Below, piece after piece: positions 33,166-42,400 of a stretch of 64,000 nt of DNA. The first letter of the stretch is position 1. Each line of letters begins with the position of its first letter. Made by a program: the position numbers and the translations under genes. Source of the DNA: Streptomyces sp. NBC_01210 (GTDB taxonomy: Bacteria; Actinomycetota; Actinomycetes; Streptomycetales; Streptomycetaceae); the NCBI RefSeq assembly GCF_036010325.1, contig NZ_CP108549.1, positions 3,906,001 through 3,970,000 of the forward strand. The letters run 5' to 3'. A model generated the notes under the pieces. That model did no database searches. It was not told where the DNA came from and saw only the letters and a program-made list of their open reading frames with translations.

Positions 33166-34016
33166 GAGCCCATTGTCACGGACTTCGGGTCGAAACCGAA
33201 CGGGAGCTCCAGGCGGTGCGCCCGCATGAGCTCCTCGTCGCCCAGCAGGTCCTGCGTACGTCCGTCCGCCGCGATCACGCCTTCGCTGAGGATCACCGAG
33301 CGCGGGCAGAGCTCCAGCGCATACGGAAGGTCGTGCGTGACCATCAGTACGGTGACGTCCAACGACCGGAGAATGTCGGCCAGTTCGCGGCGCGAGGCCG
33401 GATCGAGGTTGGACGACGGCTCGTCGAGGACCAGGATCTCCGGCTCCATCGCCAGCACCGTGGCGACCGCGACACGGCGGCGCTGACCGAAGGAGAGATG
33501 GTGCGGCGGCCGGTCCGCGAACGGGGCCATGCCGACCTGCGTCAGGGCCGAGACGACCCGGGCCTCCAGCTCCGCACCGCGCATACCCGCCGCCGCGGGG
33601 CCGAAGGCCACGTCCTCGCGGACCGTCGGCATGAACAGCTGGTCGTCCGGGTCCTGGAAGACGATGCCGACCCGGCGGCGGATCTCGGCGAGGTTCGCCT
33701 TGGCGACCGGCAGGCCCGCGACCGACACCGAGCCCACGCCGCCCGCCAGGATGCCGTTGAGATGCAGCACGAGCGTGGTCTTGCCCGCGCCGTTGGGGCC
33801 GAGCAGGGCGACGCGCTCGCCGCGTCCGACCGTGAGGTCGACGCCGAACAGGGCCTGGTGGCCGTCGGGGTAGGCGTAGGCGAGGCCGGAGACTTCCAAG
33901 GACAAGGACGACGCGGACGGCGCGGAGGACGCGGACGACGCGGACGGCGCGGAGGACGCGGACGGCGCGGAGGACGCGGAGGACGCGGACGACGTGGACG
34001 ACAAGGGCGCGGTCAT
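33162..34016 (-). CDS. cbiO: Cobalt/nickel ECF transporter ATPase CbiO
   Basis: 284 aa. After a 33-residue Ser/Ala repeat tract, the ABC domain has Walker A GPNGAGKTTL, Q-loop VFQDPDDQLF, signature LSFGQ (Phe for the usual Gly), Walker B ILVLDEPSSNLD and switch His in THDLPYALE. VFQDPDDQLF is the A-component hallmark of energy-coupling-factor transporters. The start overlaps the cbiQ stop (ATGA). The Ser/Ala tract comes from a short GC-rich DNA repeat and is not part of the family. Confidence 0.9.
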   Translation of the reverse strand: MTAPLSSTSSASSASSAPSASSAPSASSASSAPSASSLSLEVSGLAYAYPDGHQALFGVDLTVGRGERVALLGPNGAGKTTLVLHLNGILAGGVGSVSVAGLPVAKANLAEIRRRVGIVFQDPDDQLFMPTVREDVAFGPAAAGMRGAELEARVVSALTQVGMAPFADRPPHHLSFGQRRRVAVATVLAMEPEILVLDEPSSNLDPASRRELADILRSLDVTVLMVTHDLPYALELCPRSVILSEGVIAADGRTQDLLGDEELMRAHRLELPFGFDPKSVTMGS

Positions 34017-34774
34017 AGGGTCCAGCCAAGCAGACAGACCGCGAGGGCGGTCAGCGGGAGTGCGGCGGCACCGGTCCACTGCGCACGGGTCGCGGTCACC
34101 TCGTCGATGACCGGCATGGTCCCGGCGTATCCCCGGCTCACCATCGCCAGATGGACCCGCTCGCCGCGCTCGTAGGAGCGGATGAAGAGTGCGCCCGCGG
34201 ACTTGCCGAGGACGCCCCAGTGGCGCACGCCGCGCGCCTCGAACCCGCGTGACCTGCGCGCGATCGACATACGGCGCATCTCGTCGGTGATGACATCGCC
34301 GTAACGGATCATGAAGGAGGCGATCTGGACCAGCATCGGCGGCAGCTTGAGCCGCTGCAGGCCGAGCAGCAGGGAGCGCAGCTCGGTCGTCGAGGCCAGG
34401 ATCACGGAGGCGGCGACGCCGAGCGTGCCCTTGGCGAGGACGTTCCAGGCGCCCCACAGGCCGGGGACGCTCAGCGAGATGCCGAGTACGGACACCTGCT
34501 CGCCCGGCACCACGAACGGCATGAGGACCGCGAAGGCCACGAACGGGATCTCGATGAGCAGCCGACGCAGCAGAAATCCGGCGGGGATGCGCGCCAGGAC
34601 CGCGACCGCGGCGAGCAGCACCGCGTACAGCCCGAAGGCCCAGACCGCCTCGCGCGGCGTGGAGACCACCACCAGCACGAAGCAGAAGACGGCGGCGAGC
34701 TTGCAGTGCGGAGGCAGGTCGTGGACCGGAGAGTGCCCGTGCCGGTAGAGCTTGTGGGTGTGGCCCGCGCCCAT
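34013..34774 (-). CDS. cbiQ: ECF transporter transmembrane component CbiQ
   Basis: 253 aa with about five membrane helices. The coupling-helix signatures are present: SIARRSRGFEARG and SYERGERVHLAMVSRGY (two Ala-Arg-Gly-type motifs that dock on CbiO). It starts with a His-rich segment, MGAGHTHKLYRHGHSPVHDL, possibly metal-binding. It lies 1 bp after the cbiM stop and overlaps cbiO. Confidence 0.92.
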   Translation of the reverse strand: MGAGHTHKLYRHGHSPVHDLPPHCKLAAVFCFVLVVVSTPREAVWAFGLYAVLLAAVAVLARIPAGFLLRRLLIEIPFVAFAVLMPFVVPGEQVSVLGISLSVPGLWGAWNVLAKGTLGVAASVILASTTELRSLLLGLQRLKLPPMLVQIASFMIRYGDVITDEMRRMSIARRSRGFEARGVRHWGVLGKSAGALFIRSYERGERVHLAMVSRGYAGTMPVIDEVTATRAQWTGAAALPLTALAVCLLGWTL

Positions 34775-34775
34775 G

Positions 34776-35825
34776 TCAGACCGATTCCGGTACGTGGGTG
34801 GGCGCGGCGTCCGTCGTGCGGCGGCGGCGCACGGACCAGAAGATGCCGGTGCCCGCGACGACCGTGACGCCGACGCCGATCACACCCGCGAGGCCGCCCG
34901 AGATCCGGGCGTCGGTGATGTCCTTGACGCCGTAGTCGGCGAGCGGGGAGTCCTTGGCGGCGTGCTCCTCGACGTTCTTGTCGATGCCCTTGTCGGCGGC
35001 GACCTTCTCCAGGCCGTCGGGGCTGGCGGAGGCGTAGAAGGAGACAAAACCCGCGAGGACGAGGGCGGTGACCAGGCCGGTCGCCCAGACCGCGCGCGGC
35101 GACCGGGCGGCCACCGGGACCGGCCGGGCGGCGGGGGCGTCGACCAGCTCGCCGCCGACGCGCAGCTTCAGCGGAGCGGCCAGGCCCCGGGCTCCGTACA
35201 CCAGGTCCGGGCGTACGGCGACGACGGCGCCGACCGTCAGCATGGTGATCACGGCCTCGCCGATGCCGATCAGGACATGGACGCCGACCATCGCGGTCAG
35301 CACCTTGCCGACGGGGACGTCGGTGGTCCCGCCGATCGCGTAGATCGCGGTGAAGACGCAGGCCGCGGCCGGTACGGAGATCAGCGCGGCGGCGAAGGAG
35401 GCGACGGTGACCGAGCCGCGCTTCCGCGGCAGCACCTTGACCAGGCCGCGGAAGAGCGCGTAGGCGACGACGACCGTGACCACACCCATGACGGTGATGT
35501 TCACGCCGAGCGCGGTGAGGCCGCCGTCCGCGAAGAGGATGCCCTGCATCAGCAGGACGACGGATATGCAGAGCACACCTGTGTACGGACCGACCAGGAT
35601 GGCCGCGAGCGCGCCGCCGAGCAGATGTCCGCTGGTGCCGGCCGCGACGGGGAAGTTCAGCATCTGTACGGCGAAGATGAAGGCGGCGACCAGGCCGGCC
35701 AGCGGCGCGGTTGCCTCGTCCAGCTCACGGCGGGCGCCGCGCAGGCTGACGGCGACGGCACCGGCGGCAACGACTCCGGCGGCCACCGACACAGGTGCGT
35801 TGATGAATCCGTCGGGGACATGCAT
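34776..35825 (-). CDS. cbiM: Co/Ni substrate-binding membrane component, CbiM fused to a CbiN-like domain
   Basis: 349 aa. MHVPDGFI at the extreme N-terminus supplies the metal ligands of CbiM/NikM. Residues 1-210 hold the seven-helix CbiM core (GHLLGGALAAILVGPYTGVL, GVNITVMGVV). Residues 240-340 form a PDGLE/CbiN-like module: one helix, FYASASPDGLEKVAADKGID, a soluble segment and a last helix (GVIGVGVTVVAGTGIFW). The complex imports Co2+ or Ni2+. No cobalamin riboswitch is visible upstream; a Nur-like direct repeat suggests nickel control. Confidence 0.92.
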   Translation of the reverse strand: MHVPDGFINAPVSVAAGVVAAGAVAVSLRGARRELDEATAPLAGLVAAFIFAVQMLNFPVAAGTSGHLLGGALAAILVGPYTGVLCISVVLLMQGILFADGGLTALGVNITVMGVVTVVVAYALFRGLVKVLPRKRGSVTVASFAAALISVPAAACVFTAIYAIGGTTDVPVGKVLTAMVGVHVLIGIGEAVITMLTVGAVVAVRPDLVYGARGLAAPLKLRVGGELVDAPAARPVPVAARSPRAVWATGLVTALVLAGFVSFYASASPDGLEKVAADKGIDKNVEEHAAKDSPLADYGVKDITDARISGGLAGVIGVGVTVVAGTGIFWSVRRRRTTDAAPTHVPESV

Positions 35826-35873
35826 GGAGGACTCCGCTTCGGACAGATGAATAACTGTTCAATGATAGTGCCC

Positions 35874-35896
35874 TATTGCACATCAGTTGCAAGAGC
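35874..35896. promoter_or_regulatory. Candidate Nur (nickel) box upstream of cbiM
   Basis: ATTGCACATCAGTTGCAAGA contains two TTGCA words spaced 11 bp apart, 49 bp before the cbiM start. It resembles the direct-repeat TGCAA-type site described for the Streptomyces nickel regulator Nur. The match is by eye and partial. Confidence 0.3.
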
Positions 35897-35980
35897 GGGT
35901 CTGTCACAAATGAACTAGCGCCTTCGGCCCAAAATATGGGACATTAGAGGGCATATCGGGCGAGTGTGAGGAGCCGGCCA

Positions 35981-36328
35981 ATGACCGCAGCCGTCGAAGA
36001 TCATGCACGGGCCCGAATCGTCACCGATGCTCCGCAGTTCCGCTCCGTCCGCGTCGCACTGCGCTACGAGCCTGTGGAGAACCCGGATGCGGTGTCTTTC
36101 GCCTTCCCCAGCGGCCGCGACTGGACCTTCCCCCGCGCACTGCTGGAGACGGGGCTCCGCTCACCCGCCCGCCTCGGCGACATCGAGGTCTGGCCCTGCG
36201 GCCGGGTCCAGACGATAGTGGAGTTCCATACCCCGGACGGTGTAGCGGTGGTGCAGTTCGACACCACGTCGCTGATCCGCTTTCTGCGGCACACATACGC
36301 GGTGGCCGCACCCGCCACCACGGCATGA
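35981..36328 (+). CDS. SsgA-like sporulation/cell-division protein
   Basis: 115 aa from ATG 35,981, with GAGGAG upstream. FRSVRVALRYEPVENPDAVS, then WTFPRALLETGLRSPARLGD, IEVWPCGR and FDTTSLIRFLRHTYAV match the SsgA-like protein fold in order and length. These proteins, restricted to morphologically complex actinomycetes, steer septum placement and wall remodelling during sporulation. Which paralogue (SsgB to SsgG) cannot be settled. It is divergent from cbiM. Confidence 0.85.
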   Translation: MTAAVEDHARARIVTDAPQFRSVRVALRYEPVENPDAVSFAFPSGRDWTFPRALLETGLRSPARLGDIEVWPCGRVQTIVEFHTPDGVAVVQFDTTSLIRFLRHTYAVAAPATTA

Positions 36329-36447
36329 CGGGCACGGCCACCGGGTTCCGCGGCGGCCCCCGTCCCCACGGTGCCGACGCGCTGCCGGGGACGCACGCTC
36401 CGCTCAAGCGGCGCCCCCGGGGCTTTGCGCTCTCTGAGAGAGCCTGA

Positions 36448-38613
36448 TCAGACGCGCGCCAACGCGCGCTCCTCGTCCGGGTCCTCGGGACTGTCGGCGA
36501 GTTCCTTGTGCAGCTTCTCGCCCTCCACGTCCACATTGGGCAGCACCCGGTCCAGCCAGCGCGGCAGCCACCACGCCTTGTGGCCGAGCAGCGCGAGCAC
36601 CGCGGGCACGATCGCCATCCGGACCACGAAGGCGTCGAAGAGGACCGCGATCGCCAGACCGAAGCCGATCATCTTCACCATCTGCTCGCTGGAACCGATG
36701 AAGCCCGAGAAGACCGCCATCATGATCACCGCGGCTGCGGTGACCACCCGGGCCCCGTGTTTGAAGCCGGTGACGATCGCCTCGCCGGGCCGCTCCCCGT
36801 GGACGTACGCCTCACGCATCCGCGTGACCAGGAAGACCTCGTAGTCCATGGCGAGACCGAAGACGACGCCCACCATGAAGATCGGCATCATCGACATGAT
36901 CGGGCCGGTCTGCTCGACGCCGAAGAGCGAGCCGAGCCAGCCCCACTGGAAGACGGCGACGACCGCGCCCAGCGCCGCGACGACGGAGAGCAGGAAGCCG
37001 AGTGCCGCCTTCAGCGGTACCAGCACCGAGCGGAAGACCACCATCAGCAGCAGGAAGGCGAGACCGACGACGAGCGCGAGATAGGGCACCAGCGCGTCGT
37101 TCATCTTCTGCGAGAAGTCGATGTTCATCGCGGTGGCGCCGGTGACCAGCACGTCGTCGCCGCTGTCGGCCCGGATGGAGTGGACGAGGTCCTCGGTCTC
37201 GACCGAGGAGGGCCGGTCCTTCGGTACGACCGTGACCATCGCGGTGTCGCCGGCCTTGTTGAACGCCGGCGGGGTGACGGCCACGACGCCGTCGAGGCCC
37301 TTGATCTCCTTGACCGTACGGTCCGCCGCGGCCTTGTCGCCGTCGACGACCACCAGCAGCGGACCGTTGAAGCCGGGACCGAAGCCGTCGGACAGCAGGT
37401 CGTACGCCTTGCGCTGGGTGGTGCTGACCGGCTGCGCACCGTCGTCCGGCAGACCCATCTCCAGCGACGCGGCCGGTACCGCCATGGCACCGAGGCCCAC
37501 GACACCGACCAGCAGCACGGCGACCGGCCGACGGATCACGAAGCGCGCCCAGCGGGTGCCCATGTTCGGCTTGTCGCCGGCCGGCTGACCCTTGCGCGCC
37601 TTGCGGCCGAGTACCCGCTTGCCCGCGAAGCCGAGCAGCGCCGGGATGAGGGTGAGCGCGATGAGGACCGCGATCACGACCGTACCGGCCGCGGCGAAGC
37701 CCATCTTGCTGAGCATCGGGATATTGACGACGGCGAGGCCGACGAGCGCGATGACCACGGTCAGGCCCGCGAAGACGACCGCGGAGCCCGCGGTGCCGAC
37801 GGCCCTGCCTGCAGCCTCCTCGCGATCGCGGCCCTCGGCCAGCTCGGCGCGGTAGCGGGAGACGATGAAGAGCGCATAGTCGATGCCGACCGCGAGGCCG
37901 ATCATCGTCGCCAGCGTGGAGGTGGTGGAGCCAAGGTCCAGGACGTTCGCCAGCGCGGTGATCGTGGAGATCCCGATGCCGACGCCGATGATCGCGGTGA
38001 GCAGCGGAAGTCCGGCGGCGACCAGCGAGCCGAAGGTGATCACGAGCACCACCGCGGCGATGCCGACGCCGATGATCTCGCCGGCCCCGGTCTCCGGGAC
38101 GGCCTGCAGCGCGTCGCCGCCGATCTCCACCGTCAGCCCGGCGTCACGCGCCTCGGTGCCGGTCTCCTCGAGCGCCTTACGGGTCTCCTTGGTCAGCTCC
38201 ATCGAGCTGACCTTGTACGAGACCGACACGTACGCCGTCCTGCCGTCCTTGGAGACCGCCTTGACGCTGTACGGGTCGGTGACGGAGGCGATCTGGCCGG
38301 AGCCGGACTTCAGCTCCGCGACCGCCTTGTTCACCTCGGCCTTGTTGGCCGGCTCGGTCATCTTCCGGCCGTCGGGCGCCTGGAAGACGACGCGGGCGGT
38401 CGCGCCGTCGGGGCTGGCCCCGGGGAAGCGCTTTTCCAGCAGGTCGAAGGCCTTCTGCGCCTCCGTGCCCGGTATGGAGAAGGACGAGGAGGTGGCGGTG
38501 GACGCGGAGGCCGCGGCGACCCCGGCGAGTGCCAGCAGCGCCACCCACAACAGGGCGACGAGGCGGCGGCGCCGGAAGGCGGACCGCCCGAGTTTGTAGA
38601 GAAACGTGGCCAC
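36448..38613 (-). CDS. MMPL/RND-type exporter
   Basis: 721 aa, twelve predicted helices: one N-terminal helix (about 16-38), an outer loop domain, five helices (about 170-360), a second outer domain, then five or six helices. Signature membrane-domain motifs are [17 protein letters not shown] and GVVFGLAMDYEVFLVTRMRE, carrying the Asp-Tyr proton-relay pairs. These proteins export lipids or hydrophobic compounds using the proton gradient. It follows a TetR gene by 132 bp in the same direction, so it is probably its target. Confidence 0.92.
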   Translation of the reverse strand: MATFLYKLGRSAFRRRRLVALLWVALLALAGVAAASASTATSSSFSIPGTEAQKAFDLLEKRFPGASPDGATARVVFQAPDGRKMTEPANKAEVNKAVAELKSGSGQIASVTDPYSVKAVSKDGRTAYVSVSYKVSSMELTKETRKALEETGTEARDAGLTVEIGGDALQAVPETGAGEIIGVGIAAVVLVITFGSLVAAGLPLLTAIIGVGIGISTITALANVLDLGSTTSTLATMIGLAVGIDYALFIVSRYRAELAEGRDREEAAGRAVGTAGSAVVFAGLTVVIALVGLAVVNIPMLSKMGFAAAGTVVIAVLIALTLIPALLGFAGKRVLGRKARKGQPAGDKPNMGTRWARFVIRRPVAVLLVGVVGLGAMAVPAASLEMGLPDDGAQPVSTTQRKAYDLLSDGFGPGFNGPLLVVVDGDKAAADRTVKEIKGLDGVVAVTPPAFNKAGDTAMVTVVPKDRPSSVETEDLVHSIRADSGDDVLVTGATAMNIDFSQKMNDALVPYLALVVGLAFLLLMVVFRSVLVPLKAALGFLLSVVAALGAVVAVFQWGWLGSLFGVEQTGPIMSMMPIFMVGVVFGLAMDYEVFLVTRMREAYVHGERPGEAIVTGFKHGARVVTAAAVIMMAVFSGFIGSSEQMVKMIGFGLAIAVLFDAFVVRMAIVPAVLALLGHKAWWLPRWLDRVLPNVDVEGEKLHKELADSPEDPDEERALARV

Positions 38614-38745
38614 GAGGGCGTACTCCCGTTGAGTGGGGTGAACAGGGCATGGGGAGCCGGCCCGACGACGAGAGCGGCGCGCGTCAGGAAGGTGGAGCTG
38701 GTGGTGCGGGGAGGGTGGAGCCGGTGGTTCGGGGAGGTCTGTGGG

Positions 38746-39318
38746 TCAGACGCCGAGGGCGGGGAAGAACACGGCGTCGAGGTAGTCGGTGAGGAAGGTC
38801 CGGTCGGGGGTCCGGTCCTCGATCAGCTGCCGGGCGACGAAAGCGCCGACCAGCATGTGCGGGACGAAGTCGAGTGCGGGATTGTCCACCCTGACCTCGC
38901 CCCTTTCCACGGCCCGCCGCAACAGCGTGTCGAGTCCGGTGATCTCGGGCTCGATCAGCAGTTCCCGCAGGGCCTGGTGGAGATCGGGGTTTCCATGGAT
39001 GGCCTGGGCCAGACCCCGCATCAGCGCGGAGTCCTTCTCCATCTGACAGTCGTCGGTGCGGTCGAGCATTGCCTGGAAGTCACCCCGCAGGGTGCCGGTG
39101 TCGATATCGGCGACGCTCACCGGCTTGTTGTGCCGCAGGGCCCTGGCCACCAGCTCCGGCTTGCTCCGCCACTGGCGGTAGAGCGTGGCCTTGCTGGACC
39201 GGGTCCTGGCGGCGACGGCGTCCATCGTCAGGGCGTCGTAGCCGACTTCGCGCAACAGGTCGAGGACGGCTTCGTACAGCTCCGCCTCGCGCTCAGGCGT
39301 GAGCCGGGTGCGCGTCAT
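38746..39318 (-). CDS. TetR-family repressor upstream of the MMPL gene
   Basis: 190 aa from ATG 39,318; the frame upstream is a shadow of the tricorn gene. N-terminal HTH: LLREVGYDALTMDAVAARTR, then SSKATLYRQWRSKPELVARA. The C-terminal ligand domain (about 60-185) is of the TetR_C_11 type common in Streptomyces. Two palindromes lie just upstream (39,342-39,402). Likely represses itself and the MMPL exporter, relieved by an unknown ligand. Confidence 0.92.
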   Translation of the reverse strand: MTRTRLTPEREAELYEAVLDLLREVGYDALTMDAVAARTRSSKATLYRQWRSKPELVARALRHNKPVSVADIDTGTLRGDFQAMLDRTDDCQMEKDSALMRGLAQAIHGNPDLHQALRELLIEPEITGLDTLLRRAVERGEVRVDNPALDFVPHMLVGAFVARQLIEDRTPDRTFLTDYLDAVFFPALGV

Positions 39319-39341
39319 GGCCGACCTCCTGTCACACGCGA

Positions 39342-39402
39342 ACGAAACGGTTTCGTACAGCTCCACGATAGCCAAGCCCCTCAGCGAAACGAAATCGTTT
39401 CG
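39342..39402. promoter_or_regulatory. Two TetR-type operators
   Basis: ACGAAAC-G-GTTTCGT (39,342-39,356) and CGAAACGA-AA-TCGTTTCG (39,385-39,402) are perfect inverted repeats sharing the CGAAACG/CGTTTCG half-site, within 85 bp of the tetR start. They also lie upstream of the divergent tricorn gene. Confidence 0.75.
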
Positions 39403-39486
39403 CATGTGGTGTCGGTCACGAATCCGAAGAGGGTTCACCCCCTCCCACGAGTTGCCGCACCCACCCGGCACGGAAAGCATTGAAGG

Positions 39487-42400
39487 GTGAGTGACGACGT
39501 CGCGTATCTCCGTTTCCCGCATCTGCACGACGACTTGCTGTGCTTCGCCGCCGAGGACGATCTCTGGGTCGCGCCCCTGGTGCCGGAGGGGCACCGGCCG
39601 GAACGGGCCTGGCGGCTCACCGTCGACCGGACCAGAGTCGGTCATCCGCGCTTCTCCCCGGACGGCCGCCATATCGCGTACACGACCTGGCGCAGCCTCG
39701 ACCCGGAGATCCATCTCGCACCGGTCGCCGGCGGACCGGCCAGCCGGCTGACCTACTGGGGCTCCGCCGACACCCGGGTCTGCGGCTGGGACCCGGACGG
39801 CAACATCCTGGCCGTCTCCTCGCACAGCCAGCCCTTCTCCTACTTCTCCTGGGCCTACAAGGTGGCCACCGACGGCTCCCCCGGCCGACGGCTGCCCTGG
39901 GGCCCGGTCTCCGACCTCCAGGTCGCGGACATCGAGGAAGAGCACCGCTCGCTGCTCCTCACCGGCAAGCCGCCGCACGAACCGGCCGCCTGGAAGCGGT
40001 ACCGGGGCGGAGCGACGGGCCGACTGTGGCTGCACGGCAAGCGGCTGCTCGCCGACCTCAACGGCCATCTGGACTGTCCGATGTTCGTCTCGGGGCGGAT
40101 CGCTTTCCTCTCCGACCACGAAGGAGTCGGCAATCTCTACTCCTGCCTGCCCGACGGATCCGATCTCGTGCGCCACACCGACCATGACGCCTTCTATGCG
40201 CGGCACGCCTCGAGCGACGGTCGCAGAGTCGTCTACCAGTGCGCGGGCGACCTGTGGATCGCCGACGATCTGACGGACCCGGGCGCGGTGCCGCGCAAGC
40301 TGGAGGTACGGCTCGGCGGCCCGCGCGCCGGACGCCGCAGCTACCAAGTGCCGGCCGCCAGCCACGCCGACGCGATCTCGGTCGACGAGACGGGACGGGC
40401 CAGCGCCGTCAACGTACGCGGCAGCCTGTACTGGCTCACGCACCGCGACGGTCCCGCCCGCACGATCGCGGACACCCCAGGCGTACGGGTACGGATGCCG
40501 GAGATGCTCGGCAGCGCGGGCCAGGTCGCCTATGTCACGGACGCGGACGGTGCCGACGCCATCGAGATCTCGTATCTGCCACGGGCGAGCGGGGGCCGGG
40601 AGCCGCGGCGGCTGGCCTCCGGCGAGTTGGGCCGAGTCCATGAGCTGGTGTCGGACCCCCTCGGTGAGCGGATCGCGATCGCCTCCCACGACGGGCGGCT
40701 GCTGCTGATCGACGCCACGGAGGAGTCCGGGGGCACCTCCGCGGCCGAAGGCTCCGGGGACACCTCCCCTGCCGAGGGCTCCGGAGAGACCTCCCCGGCC
40801 GAGAGCTCCGGGGGCGGAGCGGTGACGGAACTGATCCACTCCACCAACGGGCCGGTGCGGGACCTGTCGTTCTCACCGGACGGTGCGTGGCTGACCTGGT
40901 CTCACCCGGGCATCGGCCGCTCGCTGCGGCAGATCAAGATGGCCCGGATCACCGACCGTACGATCGTCGACGTCACCAACGGCCGCTTCGAGGACGAGAA
41001 TCCGGTCTTCACCAGGGACGGCCGCTATCTCGCCTTCCTCTCCTGGCGGGGCTTCGACCCGGTGTACGACGTGCACACCGGGGACCTGTCCTTCCCGCTG
41101 GGCTGCCGCCCCTATCTCGTACCGCTGTCCTCCGCGACGCCGTCGCCGTTCGCGCTGTCGCCGGACGGACGGCCCGCGGCCGGCGGACTCGACCCGCTGG
41201 TCGACTCCGAGGACAGTACGGCGGTGATGGTCGAGATCGAGGGCCTGGAGAGCCGGGTGACGCCCTTCCCCGTGACGGCCTCCAAGTACTCCGCGCTCCA
41301 TCCGGTCAGCGGTGGCGGACTTGTCTGGCTGCGCTGGCCGATCTCGGGCGCGCTCGGCGAGACCTTCGCCAATCCGGCGGACACCTCCGGACGTCCCACG
41401 CTCGAGCACTTCGACATCTTCAAGGCCCGCAAGACCGAACTGGTCGACCATCTCGACTGGTTCGCGGTGAGCGGCGACGGCAGCAGGCTGGTGGTCGTGG
41501 ACGAAAGTGAGCTGCGGGCCGTCCCGGCCACGGAGCCGGGCGACAGCGACTCGACGGTCTATCTGGACCTGCGCCGGATCCTGCACGATGTCGATCCGCC
41601 GTCCGAATGGCGCCAGGCGTACGGCGAGGCGGGCCGCATCATCCGCGCGTACTTCTGGGAGCCGGGGATGTGCGGCATCGACTGGGACGCGGTGCTGGAG
41701 CAGTACCGTCCGCTGGTCGAACGGGTCGCCTCGCCCGACGAGTTCGCGGATCTGCTGCGCGAGGTGCTCGGCGAGCTGGGTACGTCCCATGCGTACGTCA
41801 CGCCGGCCCGGCGGAACGAGGGGCCGCCGCACTACCAGCGGCCGATAGGTCTGCTGGGCGTGAATCTGGTCTGCCGGGACGGGAGTTGGATCCTCGCCCG
41901 GATCCTGCCCGGCGAATCGTCGGACTCCAAGGCGCGCTCGCCGCTGGCCGGTACGGGTATCCGCGAGGGCGCGACCCTCACGCATGTCGACGGCCGCCCG
42001 GTGAATCCGGTGACCGGTCCGTACCCGATGCTCGCGGCGGCGGGCGGCACGACGGTCGAGCTGACCTTCCAGCCGCCGGAGGGCGAGGGGCCTTCGCGCC
42101 GGGTGGCGGTGATCCCGCTGGTGGACGAGCGGCCACTGCGGTACCAGGACTGGGTGGCCAAACGCCGTGAGGTCGTGCGGGAGTTGAGCGGCGGCAAATG
42201 CGGCTACCTGCATATCCCGGACATGGGCGGCTCGGGCTGGGCGCAGTTCAACCGCGATCTGCGCCTCGAGGTGTCCCGGCCGGCACTGATCGTGGATGTA
42301 CGGGGCAATGCCGGCGGCCACATCAGCGAACTGGTGGTGGAGAAGCTGACCAGGAAGATCGTGGGCTGGGACCTGACGCGCAACGCCCAGCCCGTCTCGT

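Noticed and set aside
35826..35980. Cobalamin riboswitch upstream of cbiM
   Set aside because: The gap is only 155 bp and I see no B12-box-like sequence; a Nur-like direct repeat explains control better.
36508..39483. 991-codon open frame on the plus strand
   Set aside because: Antisense to the MMPL and tetR genes; amino-acid content is the His/Asp/Arg-rich pattern of a GC-rich shadow frame.
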